The position numbers and the translations under genes were made by a program. The notes under the pieces are model-generated. The model saw only the letters and a list, made by a program, of their open reading frames with translations. It ran no database searches and was not told the origin of the DNA. Positions 11,966-24,000 of a stretch of DNA of 64,000 bases are shown here, piece after piece. The stretch covers positions 27,377,313 to 27,441,312 of the forward strand of contig CM051457.1 of assembly GCA_028274465.1 (NCBI GenBank), read 5' to 3'. This DNA comes from Plantago ovata. Its lineage: Eukaryota; Streptophyta; Magnoliopsida; Lamiales; Plantaginaceae. Position 1 is the first letter of the stretch; each line of letters begins with the position of its first letter.

Positions 11966-12811
11966 GTATATTTACATGTATCATTACCCTCCCTCACGCC
12001 ATTTCAGCCATGAAGCTGCCAACATTTATTATTTACCTTTATTATATCATAAGTCCCGATCAAGTTTCTCACTTTTTTGCTAGGCCATGTTTGAAATGAA
12101 ACTAATCTTAAATTCTACCTAGTCCTTCAAACATAAGAAAAGCTTGAAGTGAGGAGAGATAGAATTATATGAACTCCAGTATTTCTAGATTTTAGATTCA
12201 TTGTATTATGTGTAAGATTTGCAACTTTTGTATTTTTGTTAGTTAAATTTAAAAGGAAAGGTCCTGTAAACTATAATACATAGTTTAAAAATCATACATT
12301 GTTCTCCATTGAATATAAGCCGAGCGATCAGAGATATATTGTTGAAATATACAAACTCCTACAATAACTCACCAAAAATTGGAAGGGGGGAAACTGATGA
12401 TGAAATATATATATTGCATACGGAGTGCGTGTCTTCGAGACATTACCAACAACAGCAACCAAGGACTCGTTGCAACACCAGCACAAGTCATCTCACTTGG
12501 CTATTGAACATTATTCTCAATCCAAAAGTATATTTGGTGGCGTCCTGAAGCATATGGAACAACTTATACATAATACAGTACATACATTACATTGAGCATT
12601 AATACAACAAACACCAAACACCAAGCACCCACCTAAGAAATAGCGTTTCCAGATTTCATACATTTCAAGATTTCCTCTAATGTTAAGAGAAAATAAAATA
12701 TCTCGCCTATGCTGAAGAACAGTTACACACATGATTATAGTGAATCACACAGATTAGTTTGGTACTCCAGGAGACCTTTTGGGTCATTAAATTAGTTTGG
12801 TACCCTTCGGG

Positions 12812-13038
12812 TGTTGAGGATATCTCCAAATCCTCTCATATCTCCACTAATATATTATAGTAATTACATGTGATGTGATTGTATTTCCTATTGTAATGAT
12901 ATTGTAGACGTAATCATAGGAAGATTAGTATTGTAATTATATTGTAGAGTTTCTCTTTGTACTATATATATATATATATATGAGAAATACAGTCACCACA
13001 ATCTGTGTGGTTTCAAATCCATCTTTACACTCTTTACA
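12812..13038. mobile_element. Solo LTR (short, probably copia-type)
   Basis: A 227-bp stretch that begins TGTTGAGGATATC and ends CTCTTTACA, i.e. TG...CA. It contains a TATATATA promoter-like run at about 12964-12983, and the end (AATACAGTCACC...CTTTACA) is typical of copia LTRs. The five bases before it (TCGGG) and after it (TCAGG) differ at one position, fitting a decayed target-site duplication. No internal retroviral domain lies next to it, so it is a solo LTR. Confidence 0.62.
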
Positions 13039-13419
13039 TCAGGAAACCTCAGGTTTCGGAAACGATGGAAGCATCCTCCATTCGATTACATTTACACTAC
13101 ATATCAATAAGTGAAGAACTCGCAGATGCATGTGTTTTGATATTTTTCAAGTTGGTTTGATACTGGGTAAAAAGTTTAGTACAGCTTAATTTTAATTTTC
13201 TTTTTTAAAGTGTAATAAGTTGGCTCACTTGTTAGCATGTAGCTGTAATTAATACTTTGCCGGACAATTCGGGTTCTTCTACGCTTCCTTTTGACTCTCC
13301 TGATGTACCTTTGAATTAGATGATCTCTTGATTCTAAAAAAAGTTGATAGTGATTATGTCACTAATTTATCTTATGCGAAATAAAATGTGGTATGAGATA
13401 TGACAAAAGAGAGTATGCA

Positions 13420-13620
13420 TTGTTGGCTCGTGATCACCCATCAATCGAAAGAAGGATTTAACATAATCAAACGCTCCATGTTTCGAATAAACATCAAGAA
13501 CGACATTGCACAACTACGCAACACCTGAGCCAATCTAATTTATGACGTACTATCCATCCATGAACAGCTTTCCCCATCACAAGCTCACTATGAACACAAA
13601 AAGAATGCTCGAGTAATTAA
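13420..13620 (-). pseudogene. PPR gene relic
   Basis: On the minus strand, three frames give pieces of one PLS-type pentatricopeptide repeat: GKAVHGWIVRHKLDW, then VLDVYSKHGAFDYVKSFF, then RLMGDHEPTMHTL. Stops and frameshifts separate them. GKAVHG and the D-YSK-GA-D spacing are characteristic of plant PPR proteins. An associated ORF at 13617-13820 was not recognised. Only a fragment remains. Confidence 0.45.
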
Positions 13621-13829
13621 TTGCTGCAACGGAGTAACTGAACAAAGCCATTTGCACATCGATTGATATGAGATTTCGAAACTGCCTGCACATTAATTTC
13701 GTCCATACGATTCAGGGAAGGATCACAGCTATCTACAGACGCTGATGTTGCAAATAGCAGTAACTCAGAATTGACAAAATACTTTACCCCGCAAAAATGA
13801 AGCTGCAATGTATCAAGCAACCATAAATT

Positions 13830-15345
13830 TAGACAAATTGCTTTCCTCTACACCATTGTCAAGATCACTAACTGATCTCGAATTAGCAGACCGAATAGCC
13901 CCATAGCAATTGGCTTTTTACTTGATTCAATCGTCGTAACAGGGGGTGTGAGAGATAGAACAAGTATCGATGTAGAGGGAGATAGACACGTAAGGAGATA
14001 TATGAGTAAAAATAGACCAATTAGATTTTAGAACTGAGCGAGCACAAATAATCAACAACCAATCACAACATTTTAAATTGCCAGCTAAGCATTAGAATGG
14101 GTGAAGGAGAGGGCTCCAAAATGTTTTTCTTTGAATAATTATATAGATAGATTTGGTTCGGTAATAATTCATTAAATTCAATTCCGTTAAAGTTTAAATA
14201 AATTAGATTTTTTTTTTCTGACGAAAAGGAAATGACCTTAATCTAATCTGTGTACTTCTAAATAATCCTTTTCAACTGTACTTAACTCTACACGTTCCTG
14301 AAAAGGTTTTGTTCAAGCAAATGAATATATATATATAGCGGAGACACATTAAATGCACTGGCGATTATGGAAGAAAATATAGGTATATACGATAGTACGA
14401 ATAGGTAAGGGGCCAGGGTGATCTTCGGTTCACTGTCTCCGTGTTGTAAGTAGCTAGCAGCTCGTCAACAGCTGAGGTTCTTCTCTGCAATTTCCTTTAC
14501 ATTACGAGTTAGCTTTCTGTATGGGGAAGGAAATCTTGAGGATGCATTTGCCGACTTGTTCCGTTGTTTGTGGTTTGGTTCTATTCTGTTCTTGCTTTTC
14601 AGTTTACGATAGCTTCTGGCGTTAGTTTTAGTTGTCTTGCTGTGTTTGTACTACTTGATTCATGCATGGATTAGTTACTTGGTTTCAGCAAACATTAGTT
14701 TTCTAATTGTGCTGGCCTGACGTATCATTTGAGATTGATCATGTAGCTTTTGGTTAGTTTATGTCTAATAATCTAATTGTCTATCAAGTTACCCTTATTA
14801 CTTCTGGTCCTCTACAATGTTAATAAGTTGGATCCCTAATAAGTTTTACTAGTTTAGTGCTTTCTTAAGACCGTGTTTGCGTGTGTTAACTCCCGGGATG
14901 TTCTTGTTTACTAGTTTAGCAAGAAAACGAAGTTAGTTTATTTACTTTCTTTTCGACTTTGAAAATTTATTTCCGGAGTTTTTCGTTAGAGTTGCACTCA
15001 GTTTGAGCTATTCGATTCGCTTTTTTTTTTTTTTTTTTTTTGGGTCGTTACAGATTCCAGACTCGCTTCATTTATCTTCATATAACAAAGTTTTAGATTG
15101 TTGATCAAGCTTGGATACTGTGAGTAACAATTATTGGAAAGTGTCCGTGCTGTATAAGTTGGATACAATTCTCTTTAGTTCCAATGGTTTACTATAAGCC
15201 ACTAACATATCATCTATGTATTTTTTATCTCAGAAAAAAGAGTTCTGTTGACAGTTTGATGTAAAGCTAACTTTACATTCTATACTGGAGTTGATTTTGA
15301 GTTCTTTGATTTCATTCTTGTTGGCTTATGATCTCAAATAAATTT
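13830..15345. other. Spacer upstream of the Acinus-like relic
   Basis: No coding signal. 14420-14520 is C/T-rich and could be the old leader of the Acinus-like gene. A 23-base T run lies at about 15020-15042. The rest is T-rich, intron-like sequence. Confidence 0.35.
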
Positions 15346-15349
15346 GCAG

Positions 15350-16475
15350 ATAAAGAAGCAACTGGGAACAATGAAACTGCAAAGAAGCCGCACAGGTGGA
15401 GTTTAGAAAGCCACAAGGGTTCTGAGCCTCAAACTAATGCCGTGACTCCTGCAAAACTTGAGTATTCAACGTAGCCTTCTTTCAAGTGCTTCTCCAGATC
15501 TGATTCCATGGTCAGTGTTGGTAAGTTTAATGGTTTCTTGTTCCCATAGTATGTTGGTCCAAATTTCTATTATATCCTCTGAATTCTCTTGTGCTGGTCA
15601 ATGGAAGTTCCACCATCATCTAATTAAGCCTCCACATACCTCACTCAGAATTGATCGGTTTCTGCGTCCTTTCACTTTAAAAGCCGTACAAGAACTTCTG
15701 GGAAAAACTGGCACTGTTACAACTTACAAGTTTCTGAATGGATCATATCAAAACCTTATGTCTCAGTATGTGCACAGAACAATGATCTGAGTGTTTGTCT
15801 GTAAGTCAATTATGATGATCAGCTCCCTTGGGTTAAGTAATAAATATTTATGTCATTTTGCTTTTATATGGGTTCACCACTCTGAGAATACTGGAGTACA
15901 ATGTAGAGACCAGTTGTATGGGCTGTTTGCCTGTTTATGCATGTAGATCACCTATTTTCATATCGGTCTTCTCCTAGAGACAGTTTTTTGATCTTTAAAA
16001 CTCTTAAACTATAATTATTTTAAATTTGCAGCATTCATCTGATGATGAGGCTGTAGAGACCCGTTATGCTGTCTGCAATCTCCAATGGCCTCCTTATGGT
16101 AAACACCATGTAGAGGCACCTCTTCCATCTCCAGCAACACCTGCAACTGCTTCGAGCAACATAACTCCTGCTTCCCAAGAACAAGCTTTGCTGCAGCAAC
16201 TTCCGCCATCTTCTCTTCCAGCACCACCAGCCTTAGCCAATCCACTCAGCATAGGGAGCGTTCGAACCCCTCAAGAGAGACCCTCCATCTTGGGAACATC
16301 CACTCCCAGTAAGGGAACGACTAAACTTGCTGCCATCTCCTCTACTTCCCGAGAAGGTTGAGCCGCACATTATTACTCTGGACGGATCTCTTCTGGAAGA
16401 CCAGATCTATCACTCGTATCTATATTGAGCAAGTAGCTGCAAAGCTCAAGTCCAAGGGAAACGCTAACCAGTAGC
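15350..16475 (+). pseudogene. Decayed Acinus-like gene (SAP/RNPS1-partner family), 3' part
   Basis: The plus strand holds exon remnants of a plant Acinus homologue, a nuclear splicing-associated protein. After an acceptor (TTTGCAG at 15344-15350) comes KEATGNNETAKKPHRWSLE... with a stop at 15471-15473. Around 15650-15720, RIDRFLRPFTLKAVQELLGK is the RNPS1/SAP18-binding RRM region and is strikingly conserved. After an intron-like stretch, 16032-16090 gives VETRYAVCNLQWPPYG, then a Ser/Pro-rich linker with SSNITPASQEQALLQQLPPS. The last piece (EQVAAKLKSKG, then a stop at 16471-16473) is the usual C terminus. Introns are partly kept, so it came from genomic duplication, not retroposition. Stops and frameshifts make it non-functional. 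Confidence 0.8.
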
Positions 16476-16479
16476 TGCA

Positions 16480-17500
16480 AAGCCCAGGACAGGTATTTCA
16501 TCAGTTTTCTGGTGAATTGGTTGGTTAGAAAGGTGAAGGTAAGAAGTGTGTGTATTGTACTTGCGTCTTTGCAGGTCTGCAGGTATGGTCGTTAGGGAGT
16601 TGTGGGCAAAAGGAGGCGCTGCTTGTGCTGGTTGACTGAAGGATTTGTATTTCCTTGGGGATTTATCGATTCTTGAAGTTGGGACATGCCCGATCTTTAG
16701 GGCGGAGCGCTTCTGGTTTTTCCCCATCTACATCATTTTGCTACTATACACAAGTGGACCTCCAAATCTGCAGTGCCCAACATTTGCTCTTGTATTGATT
16801 TAATGCATTAGAGATTGACTTATTGATGACATTTTGCTTTCTCACTAAATGTTTGTGAATTGTGAGGATGATATCTTGTTGGATTTGTTGGTGAATAATA
16901 ATTGTACCTTTCTTTATTTGGCTTCTGGAATTTCTATTTTCCAACTTATTAATTTTCTGGTAAAACTTGGCTGTAATTTAAACCGGTATCTGCCAAGCTT
17001 CTTTGGAAATCTAACGAAGTAGGCATTGGTTATGGTATATCGTTTCTTCTACACTCTGTTTTTACGTTCTTCTATCCTTGCTCTTTCGTGGTTCTATACA
17101 ATCATGCTTTTTGCTATGATCTTGTACGCCATTGACAAGCTCGACTCATCTGCCCCTAGTGAAATTTCGTTGGATCTATTTAAAGATCGTTTCATCGGTT
17201 TATGAGATGTTACCTCAAGTGTAGTGTACCTACAAGACAATATATGTCGTTTCATCATGAATCTTATATGTGCATTACAATTGGTGTAGCATCAAATAAA
17301 TACTAGGTTTTATCCACTATTATGGTTGTGATGGTTGGGGTTTTATTTTGGTAAATTATAAATGATTAGGAGATTGTTTTATCATTTATTACAATATTGC
17401 CACCTAAATTTTGTAATATTATAAAATGTTGTTGGTAAATTACATTAATGTATAAGAGACCGTCTTTCCTGATATTTACGTCCTTTTTTTCTAATAGTAT
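16480..17500. other. Gene-poor spacer
   Basis: Probably the old 3' flank of the Acinus-like relic followed by AT-rich DNA. The ORFs at 16464-16727 and 16744-16944 (minus) look like nothing known. Confidence 0.4.
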
Positions 17501-17507
17501 GTTTTAA

Positions 17508-17789
17508 TTTGCCGAATACTAATGCAATGGCATCTTGATCTTGTGAAATTGAAATCAAAATATGATTTAATTATGGTATGTTGTATTTCGTATGGATTGT
17601 TTAGGTTTGTATGTATGCGCTGTAATTGCATTAGATACTTTAGTAGTTTACCTGTTTTATGCCATAAAAACTTGCTCATTCTTTTCATTGCGCTATTCAC
17701 AATGATATGCCCGAGGATACAAACTTTAAGTTTATCACATTGGTTTTGCTTCGTGATTAGTTTTATGCTGTTCTTGTATGAATGATAGG
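17508..17789 (+). repeat. Triplicated segment, copy 1
   Basis: About 280 bp nearly the same as 19711-19976, with a shorter third copy at 19985-20095. Shared landmarks are GCATCTTGA, CTTGTGAAATTG, TGTATTTCG, GTATGCGCTGTAATTGCAT, TATGCCATAAAAACTTGCTC and GTTTATCACATTG. Differences are scattered substitutions and small indels. The segment contains no recognisable gene. Copies 1 and 2 are about 2.2 kb apart, with two MITEs between them. Confidence 0.85.
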
Positions 17790-17993
17790 GCTACAATGGC
17801 AAAGGGGGAGTTTCCAATTCAGTTAGATGGACCAAATATATTATTTTGCTACATATGTGCAAATGACATATGTCGTGACGCGGATATTACATGGAGGGTA
17901 CAAAGATAATTAACTTCATCCATTTTACATTTTTGTCTAATATGAGTAGATGTTATATATATTAGTATAGTATGCCATTTCATCGATTATATG

Positions 17994-18252
17994 TAGTCCT
18001 GGCAATTGGTCCGGTCCGGACCGGTCCACCATCGGTCTGGACCTCGGACGGATCAGATCTATACCGGACCAACTTTGAATTTCCGATCGGTCCGGATCGG
18101 ATCAAAAAATAAGACAATCATCACAAAAGCATGCTCTTTGGGCCAAATCCAACCCGATCCGGATTCAGATCGAATGAGTTGTGAAATTTTTTTGGTCCGA
18201 AATTGGACCGGATCGGATCAAAATTCATGGATCGGTCCGAAATTGCCATCCC
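17994..18252. mobile_element. hAT-like MITE rich in GGTCCGG
   Basis: Terminal inverted repeats are TAGTCCTGGCAATT-GGTCCGG on the left and, reverse-complemented, TAGGGATGGCAATTTCGGACCG on the right. The interior is full of GGTCCGG/CCGGACC motifs that can fold back. The TAGGGATGGCAAT type of end is common among plant hAT non-autonomous elements. I did not find a clear 8-bp target duplication. The 105-codon ORF across it (18006-18323) is a by-product of these motifs. Confidence 0.55.
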
Positions 18253-18255
18253 TAA

Positions 18256-18978
18256 GGCCTTCTCCAACAGTTGAGCTCCAAAGTGGAGCTCAACTGTGCC
18301 ACGTCAGCATTCCACTAACTTAATATCCACTTTCTCCAATATACTCCAACAGTTGATCCTTGATCTCCTCTTTTTTATTTATTTTATTATTATTTTATTT
18401 CATCCCTTTTTCTCATTTTTTAAAATTCATTATTCATTTCATCTTAAAACATCATACAAATTATAAAATACTTCGGAATGCAATAAATAGAATAATAAAA
18501 AATTTGTAATAAAGAATATGTAATGTAATGGTCTATTTTAGAAATTATATTTTATATATTTTTTATTTTTGCATTAATTATAAAAATAGAAAAAAAAATA
18601 CATGTAAAATGGACAAGTAATATGTCGATTAATATGTAAAATTGACTAGTAGTAGTATATACGAGTAAATGTAAAATAGACTAGTAGTAGTAATATATAT
18701 GTAGAATAAGATTAGGAGTAATATAATATAAGTAATATACTACTAGGGAAACAAAGAAAAGAGGGAAAAACAAAATAAACAAACTAGTATAGTAAACTAG
18801 TAGTATAGTAGTAGTACTGTAGTAGTATAAACGGGGAGGATAACAAAAAAGACAAAAAGTTAAAAGAAAATAATAAAAAAAGAGTTGAGCTTGAGCTCAA
18901 CAGTTGAGCTCAAGCTCAAGAGAGCTCAACTCTTGAGCATGATGCGATTCCGTTGTTACGACTCTGATGGAGCCGGCC
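18256..18978. mobile_element. Tourist/Harbinger-type MITE, 723 bp, TAA target duplication
   Basis: The element starts GGCCTTCTCCAACAG and ends CTGATGGAGCCGGCC, the reverse complement with a few mismatches. It is flanked on both sides by TAA (18253-18255 and 18979-18981), the expected target duplication for PIF/Harbinger elements. Subterminal parts carry GAGCTCAAC/GTTGAGCTC inverted motifs (18272-18300 and 18880-18940) that would form a strong hairpin. The middle is A/T-rich and non-coding. It abuts the hAT-like MITE. Confidence 0.78.
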
Positions 18979-19199
18979 TAATTATATGCTTGTAATTTTC
19001 TATAGAACCACTGCAGATGTTAAAGGTACAACTTTATTTGAATATTAGGCCAGGGCATGTGCAAATGGTCTATTTAGAATTTAGATCATCAATGGCTCGT
19101 TGCATAAATTAAGATCCACCATTAATCGTAGAATATATTAAACCTAAGGGATGGAATTGCAATTATGTTCGTCTTCTCTCTTAAATAAATATCTGAATT

Positions 19200-19394
19200 C
19201 AGCAGTTACCGCTTAAATTCACCAACGAACGAACTGAAACAAGCAAGCTGCGATCAAGTATAATTCTCTCTCCTCGATCTCTCGTAACCAACTTTCTTCT
19301 CCAATTCTTCTTCAGATTTCTCTGTAACTCGTTCTTCCTTTGATTCAGATCAAATCAGAGATCAATTTCAGGAATTGAAGTCACAACACAACAG
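19200..19394 (+). other. Possible 5' UTR exon and promoter upstream of the tandem array
   Basis: Pyrimidine-rich leader-like DNA (CTCTCTCCTCGATCTCTCG, TTCTTCTCC) ends in CACAACACAACAG followed by GTATGG, a good donor at 19395. It points toward the coding array at 20545, so it may be the leader exon of that gene with an intron of about 1.1 kb. No acceptor is obvious before 20545. The link is therefore a guess. Confidence 0.35.
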
Positions 19395-19710
19395 GTATGG
19401 AGGATAATCTATACTTTACTATTTGGATTTTCAGTCTGTTGATTTACTGTTTATCCGTTCCATATAATTGATGATGATTCCACCATTACTCTGTGCTTAC
19501 TATTTGGAAATGAAATTTGTTGTTGATTACTTGATTTCTTTTGATTTGAGTGCCAAACACCAGGGCGTTCATAATTAGGAAATTTGATCGAGACTAGGGT
19601 TTTAGACTTGTTAATTGAGGACTGATCATTTGACTTGCATGTTGTTGCGCTTGATTATCTTATTCCTGGCGTTAATTAGTGTGAACTTATCATTTCGATT
19701 CGATCGATTT

Positions 19711-20095
19711 TCTAATGCACTGGCATCTTGAACTTGTGAAATTGGAATCAAAATATGATTCAATTATGGTATGTTGTATTTCGAAAGGATTGTTTGGGTT
19801 TGTATGTATGCGCTGTAATTGCATGCTTTAGTAATTTATGCCATAAAAACTTGCTCATTCTTTTAGTTGCGCTATTCACATTGATATGCCAGAGGATACA
19901 GATACTTTAAGTTTATCACATTGATTTTGCTTCGTAAGTTGATTAGTTTTCTGCTGTTCTCCTTGTATGAATGACAATTCTCGTTTTAATATGTTTTGCC
20001 GAATCTTAATGCACTGGCATCTTGAACTTAATGGGAATCAAGATATGGTTCAATTTCAATTACGGAATGCTGTATTTCGTTGGACAGTAGAAAGT
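19711..20095 (+). repeat. Triplicated segment, copies 2 and 3
   Basis: Copy 2 (19711-19976) and the partial copy 3 (19985-20095) repeat the segment at 17508-17789. Copy 3 covers only the first ~110 bases (from TGCCGAAT...GCATCTTGAACTT to TATTTCGTTGGA). The copies are head to tail, so unequal exchange is the likely origin. Confidence 0.8.
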
Positions 20096-20267
20096 TTTCA
20101 CTGGCCTCTAGGATTGTTGGTGCCAAACTGCCAGTGCAGTGGCTGGGTTAACTTCGAGACAGATGCTCTTTTGCAATCACTGTAACTAATTAATTTAATT
20201 ATTGATGCTCAATGACAGTAAAAAGTTTTCACAAGTAAAAGGTGCTGCAAGGTCCAAATTCTTAACC

Positions 20268-20483
20268 TTACAGCATGAAGAGTTTAATGCTGACATGCTT
20301 TTGACTTGTGAAGTCATTCACATCCCATATCCTTAGAGAACCATCTTCTGATGATGTTAAAATAGTCTCTTTGGCCCTAGAGTGCCATTCTCCCCAAGTC
20401 AACCCAGTTATGTGGTCTTTAGTATTTTTAAGATCCCTAATGTACATATCCCCCTTAAGTCCATCAGGGTCATAAATTTGCAA
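20268..20483 (-). pseudogene. WDR70-like WD40 gene fragment
   Basis: The minus strand encodes 70 residues of the WD-repeat protein 70 family: IYDPDGLKGDMYIRDLKNTK, then HITGLTWGEWH and ETILTSSEDGSLRIWDVNDF. GDMYIRDLKNT and the ILTSSEDGSLRIWDVN blade strand are family signatures. A few residues between DGL and KGDMY that I expect in the family are missing. There is no start or flanking exon, so it is a captured or duplicated fragment, not a gene. It lies just left of the tandem array and on the opposite strand. Confidence 0.8.
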
Positions 20484-20544
20484 TGTTTATGATGGTGGCA
20501 TGTGCGGTAATTAATATTTGTTGTATTGTTTATTTACAACTTTG

Positions 20545-21069
20545 ATGATGCCTGGGTCTGGTGGCCCTTGTGCAAATTGCTCGAAATACCCTTGCATTTG
20601 TGAAAAGAAACTGAGTCTTTCCTATCCGAACAATGATTGCGAGTCCGATTTCGCTGTGGTTAGTAGAGATGACATGTTTGCGGATGATCCAATTCCAGCT
20701 GTTGGACAGGATGTTCATGATGATATTGCTACTCCAGCCGCAGCTTCCCCAGAGGAAGTATCATCTCCAACTGCAGCTTTGATGATGCCTGGGTCTGGTG
20801 GCCCTTGTGCAAATTGCTCGAAAGACCCTTGCATTTGTGAAAAGAAACTGTGTCTTTCCTATCCGAACAATGATTGCGAGTTTTCCTGCAGGAAGTGTCA
20901 GAAAGTTCTTCTGAACGAGCATACTGCAAAGAATGAGGAGATGGTTTGTGACTGTGATCAGGGCAGTGCATTCAAGGAGATGCAAGATTCTATTAGGTTT
21001 AAAGGCCCCGATAATGATGAGGAATCACTAGGAGGTTTCAAAGAAGAATTTGCAGCAGCCCTACAGTGA
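20545..21069 (+). CDS. Cys-rich repeat protein, first (short) reading frame
   Basis: From ATG ATG at 20545 an ORF of 174 codons reads one shortened module (20545-20781), then one full module up to FKGP. It ends in a different tail (acidic DNDEESLGGFKEEF, then AAALQ and TGA at 21067-21069). The tail arises because this unit carries one extra C in a GGCCCC run near 21004-21008 compared with all later units. I do not recognise the family. Each module has Cys pairs (CANC, CIC, CRKC, CDC) suggestive of metal binding or disulphides. The shortened module joins NNDCE directly to SDFAVV, lacking about 78 codons. This may be the older gene form or simply a broken first unit. Confidence 0.45.
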   Translation: MMPGSGGPCANCSKYPCICEKKLSLSYPNNDCESDFAVVSRDDMFADDPIPAVGQDVHDDIATPAAASPEEVSSPTAALMMPGSGGPCANCSKDPCICEKKLCLSYPNNDCEFSCRKCQKVLLNEHTAKNEEMVCDCDQGSAFKEMQDSIRFKGPDNDEESLGGFKEEFAAALQ

Positions 21070-21091
21070 AATCAGCCAATTCTCATTTGAA

Positions 21092-24000
21092 ATGGGGTTT
21101 AAAAAGGATGACTCCATCGATTTCGCTGTGGTTATTGGAGATGACATGTTCGCGGATGAATCAATTTCAGCTGCTGGACAGGATGTTGATGATGATGTTG
21201 CTACTCCAGCCGCAGCTTCCCCAGAGGAAGTATCATCTCCAACTGCAGCTTTGATGATGCCTGGGTCTGGTGGCCCTTGTGCAAATTGCTCGAAAGACCC
21301 TTGCATTTGTGAAAAGAAACTGTGTCTTTCCTATCCGAACAATGATTGCGAGTTTTCCTGCAGGAAGTGTCAGAAAGTTCTTCTGAACGAGCATACTGCA
21401 AAGAATGAGGAGATGGTTTGTGACTGTGATCAGGGCAGTGCATTCAAGGAGATGCAAGATTCTGTTAGGTTTAAAGGCCCGATAATGATGAGGAATCACT
21501 TGGAGGATTCAAAGAAGAATTTGCAGCAGCCCTACAGTGAAATCAGCCAATTCTCATTTGAAATGGGGTTTAAAAAGGATGACTCCATCGATTTCGCTGT
21601 GGTTATTGGAGATGACATGTTCGCGGATGAATCAATTTCAACTGCTAGACAGGATGTTGATGATGATGTTGCTACTCCAGCCGCAGCTTCCCCAGAGGAA
21701 GTATCATCTCCAACTGCAGCTTTGATGATGCCTGGGTCTGGTGGCCCTTGTGCAAATTGCTCGAAAGACCCTTGCATTTGTGAAAAGAAACTGTGTCTTT
21801 CCTATCCGAACAATGATTGCGAGTTTTCCTGCAGGAAGTGTCAGAAAGTTCTTCTGAACGAGCATACTTCAAAGAATGAGGAGATGGTTTGTGACTGTGA
21901 TCAGGGCAGTGCATTCAAGGAGATGCAAGATTCTGTTAGGTTTAAAGGCCCGATAATGATGAGGAATCACTTGGAGGATTCAAAGAAAAATTTGCAGCAG
22001 CCCTACAGTGAAATCAGCCAATTCTCATTTGAAATGGGGTTTAAAAAGGATGACTCCATCGATTTCGCTGTGGTTATTGGAGATGACATGTTCGCGGATG
22101 AATCAATTTCAGCTGCTGGACAGGATGTTGATGATGATGTTGCTACTCCAGCCGCAGCTTCCCCAGAGGAAGTATCATCTCCAACTGCAGCTTTGATGAT
22201 GCCTGGGTCTGGTGGCCCTTGTGCAAATTGCTCGAAAGACCCTTGCATTTGTGAAAAGAAACTGTGTCTTTCCTATCCGAACAATGATTGCGAGTTTTCC
22301 TGCAGGAAGTGTCAGAAAGTTCTTCTGAACGAGCATACTTCAAAGAATGAGGAGATGGTTTGTGACTGTGATCAGGGCAGTGCATTCAAGGAGATGCAAG
22401 ATTCTGTTAGGTTTAAAGGCCCGATAATGATGAGGAATCACTTGGAGGATTCAAAGAAGAATTTGCAGCAGCCCTACAGTGAAATCAGCCAATTCTCATT
22501 TGAAATGGGGTTTAAAAAGGATGACTCCATCGATTTCGCTGTGGTTATTGGAGATGACATGTTCGCGGATGAATCAATTTCAGCTGCTGGACAGGATGTT
22601 GATGATGATGTTGCTACTCCAGCCGCAGCTTCCCCAGAGGAAGTATCATCTCCAACTGCAGCTTTGATGATGCCTGGGTCTGGTGGCCCTTGTGCAAATT
22701 GCTCGAAAGACCCTTGCATTTGTGAAAAGAAACTGTGTCTTTCCTATCCGAACAATGATTGCGAGTTTTCCTGCAGGAAGTGTCAGAAAGTTCTTCTGAA
22801 CGAGCATACTTCAAAGAATGAGGAGATGGTTTGTGACTGTGATCAGGGCAGTGCATTCAAGGAGATGCAAGATTCTGTTAGGTTTAAAGGCCCGATAATG
22901 ATGAGGAATCACTTGGAGGATTCAAAGAAGAATTTGCAGCAGCCCTACAGTGAAATCAGCCAATTCTCATTTGAAATGGGGTTTAAAAAGGATGACTCCA
23001 TCGATTTCGCTGTGGTTATTGGAGATGACATGTTCGCGGATGAATCAATTTCAGCTGCTAGACAGGATGTTGATGATGATGTTGCTACTCCAGCCGCAGC
23101 TTCCCCAGAGGAAGTATCATCTCCAACTGCAGCTTTGATGATGCCTGGGTCTGGTGGCCCTTGTGCAAATTGCTCGAAAGACCCTTGCATTTGTGAAAAG
23201 AAACTGTGTCTTTCCTATCCGAACAATGATTGCGAGTTTTCCTGCAGGAAGTGTCAGAAAGTTCTTCTGAACGAGCATACTGCAAAGAATGAGGAGATGG
23301 TTTGTGACTGTGATCAGGGCAGTGCATTCAAGGAGATGCAAGATTCTGTTAGGTTTAAAGGCCCGATAATGATGAGGAATCACTTGGAGGATTCAAAGAA
23401 GAATTTGCAGCAGCCCTACAGTGAAATCAGCCAATTCTCATTTGAAATGGGGTTTAAAAAGGATGACTCCATCGATTTCGCTGCGGTTATTGGAGATGAC
23501 ATGTTCGCGGATGAATCAATTTCAGCTGCTGGACAGGATGTTGATGATGATGTTGCTACTCCAGCCGCAGCTTCCCCAGAGGAAGTATCATCTCCAACTG
23601 CAGCTTTGATGATGCCTGGGTCTGGTGGCCCTTGTGCAAATTGCTCGAAAGACCCTTGCATTTGTGAAAAGAAACTGTGTCTTTCCTATCCGAACAATGA
23701 TTGCGAGTTTTCCTGCAGGAAGTGTCAGAAAGTTCTTCTGAACGAGCATACTGCAAAGAATGAGGAGATGGTTTGTGACTGTGATCAGGGCAGTGCATTC
23801 AAGGAGATGCAAGATTCTGTTAGGTTTAAAGGCCCGATAATGATGAGGAATCACTTGGAGGATTCAAAGAAGAATTTGCAGCAGCCCTACAGTGAAATCA
23901 GCCAATTCTCATTTGAAATGGGGTTTAAAAAGGATGACTCCATCGATTTCGCTGTGGTTATTGGAGATGACATGTTCGCGGATGAATCAATTTCAGCTGC

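Noticed and set aside
12309..12732. ORFs on both strands near 12.3-12.7 kb
   Set aside because: Short, overlapping, and unlike any family; no splice context.
18006..18323. 105-codon ORF
   Set aside because: Lies across the GGTCCGG-rich MITE and into the next one; composition is explained by the repeats.
21050..21091. A start at 21050 for the long array ORF
   Set aside because: The codon there is TTG; the first ATG in the frame is 21092.
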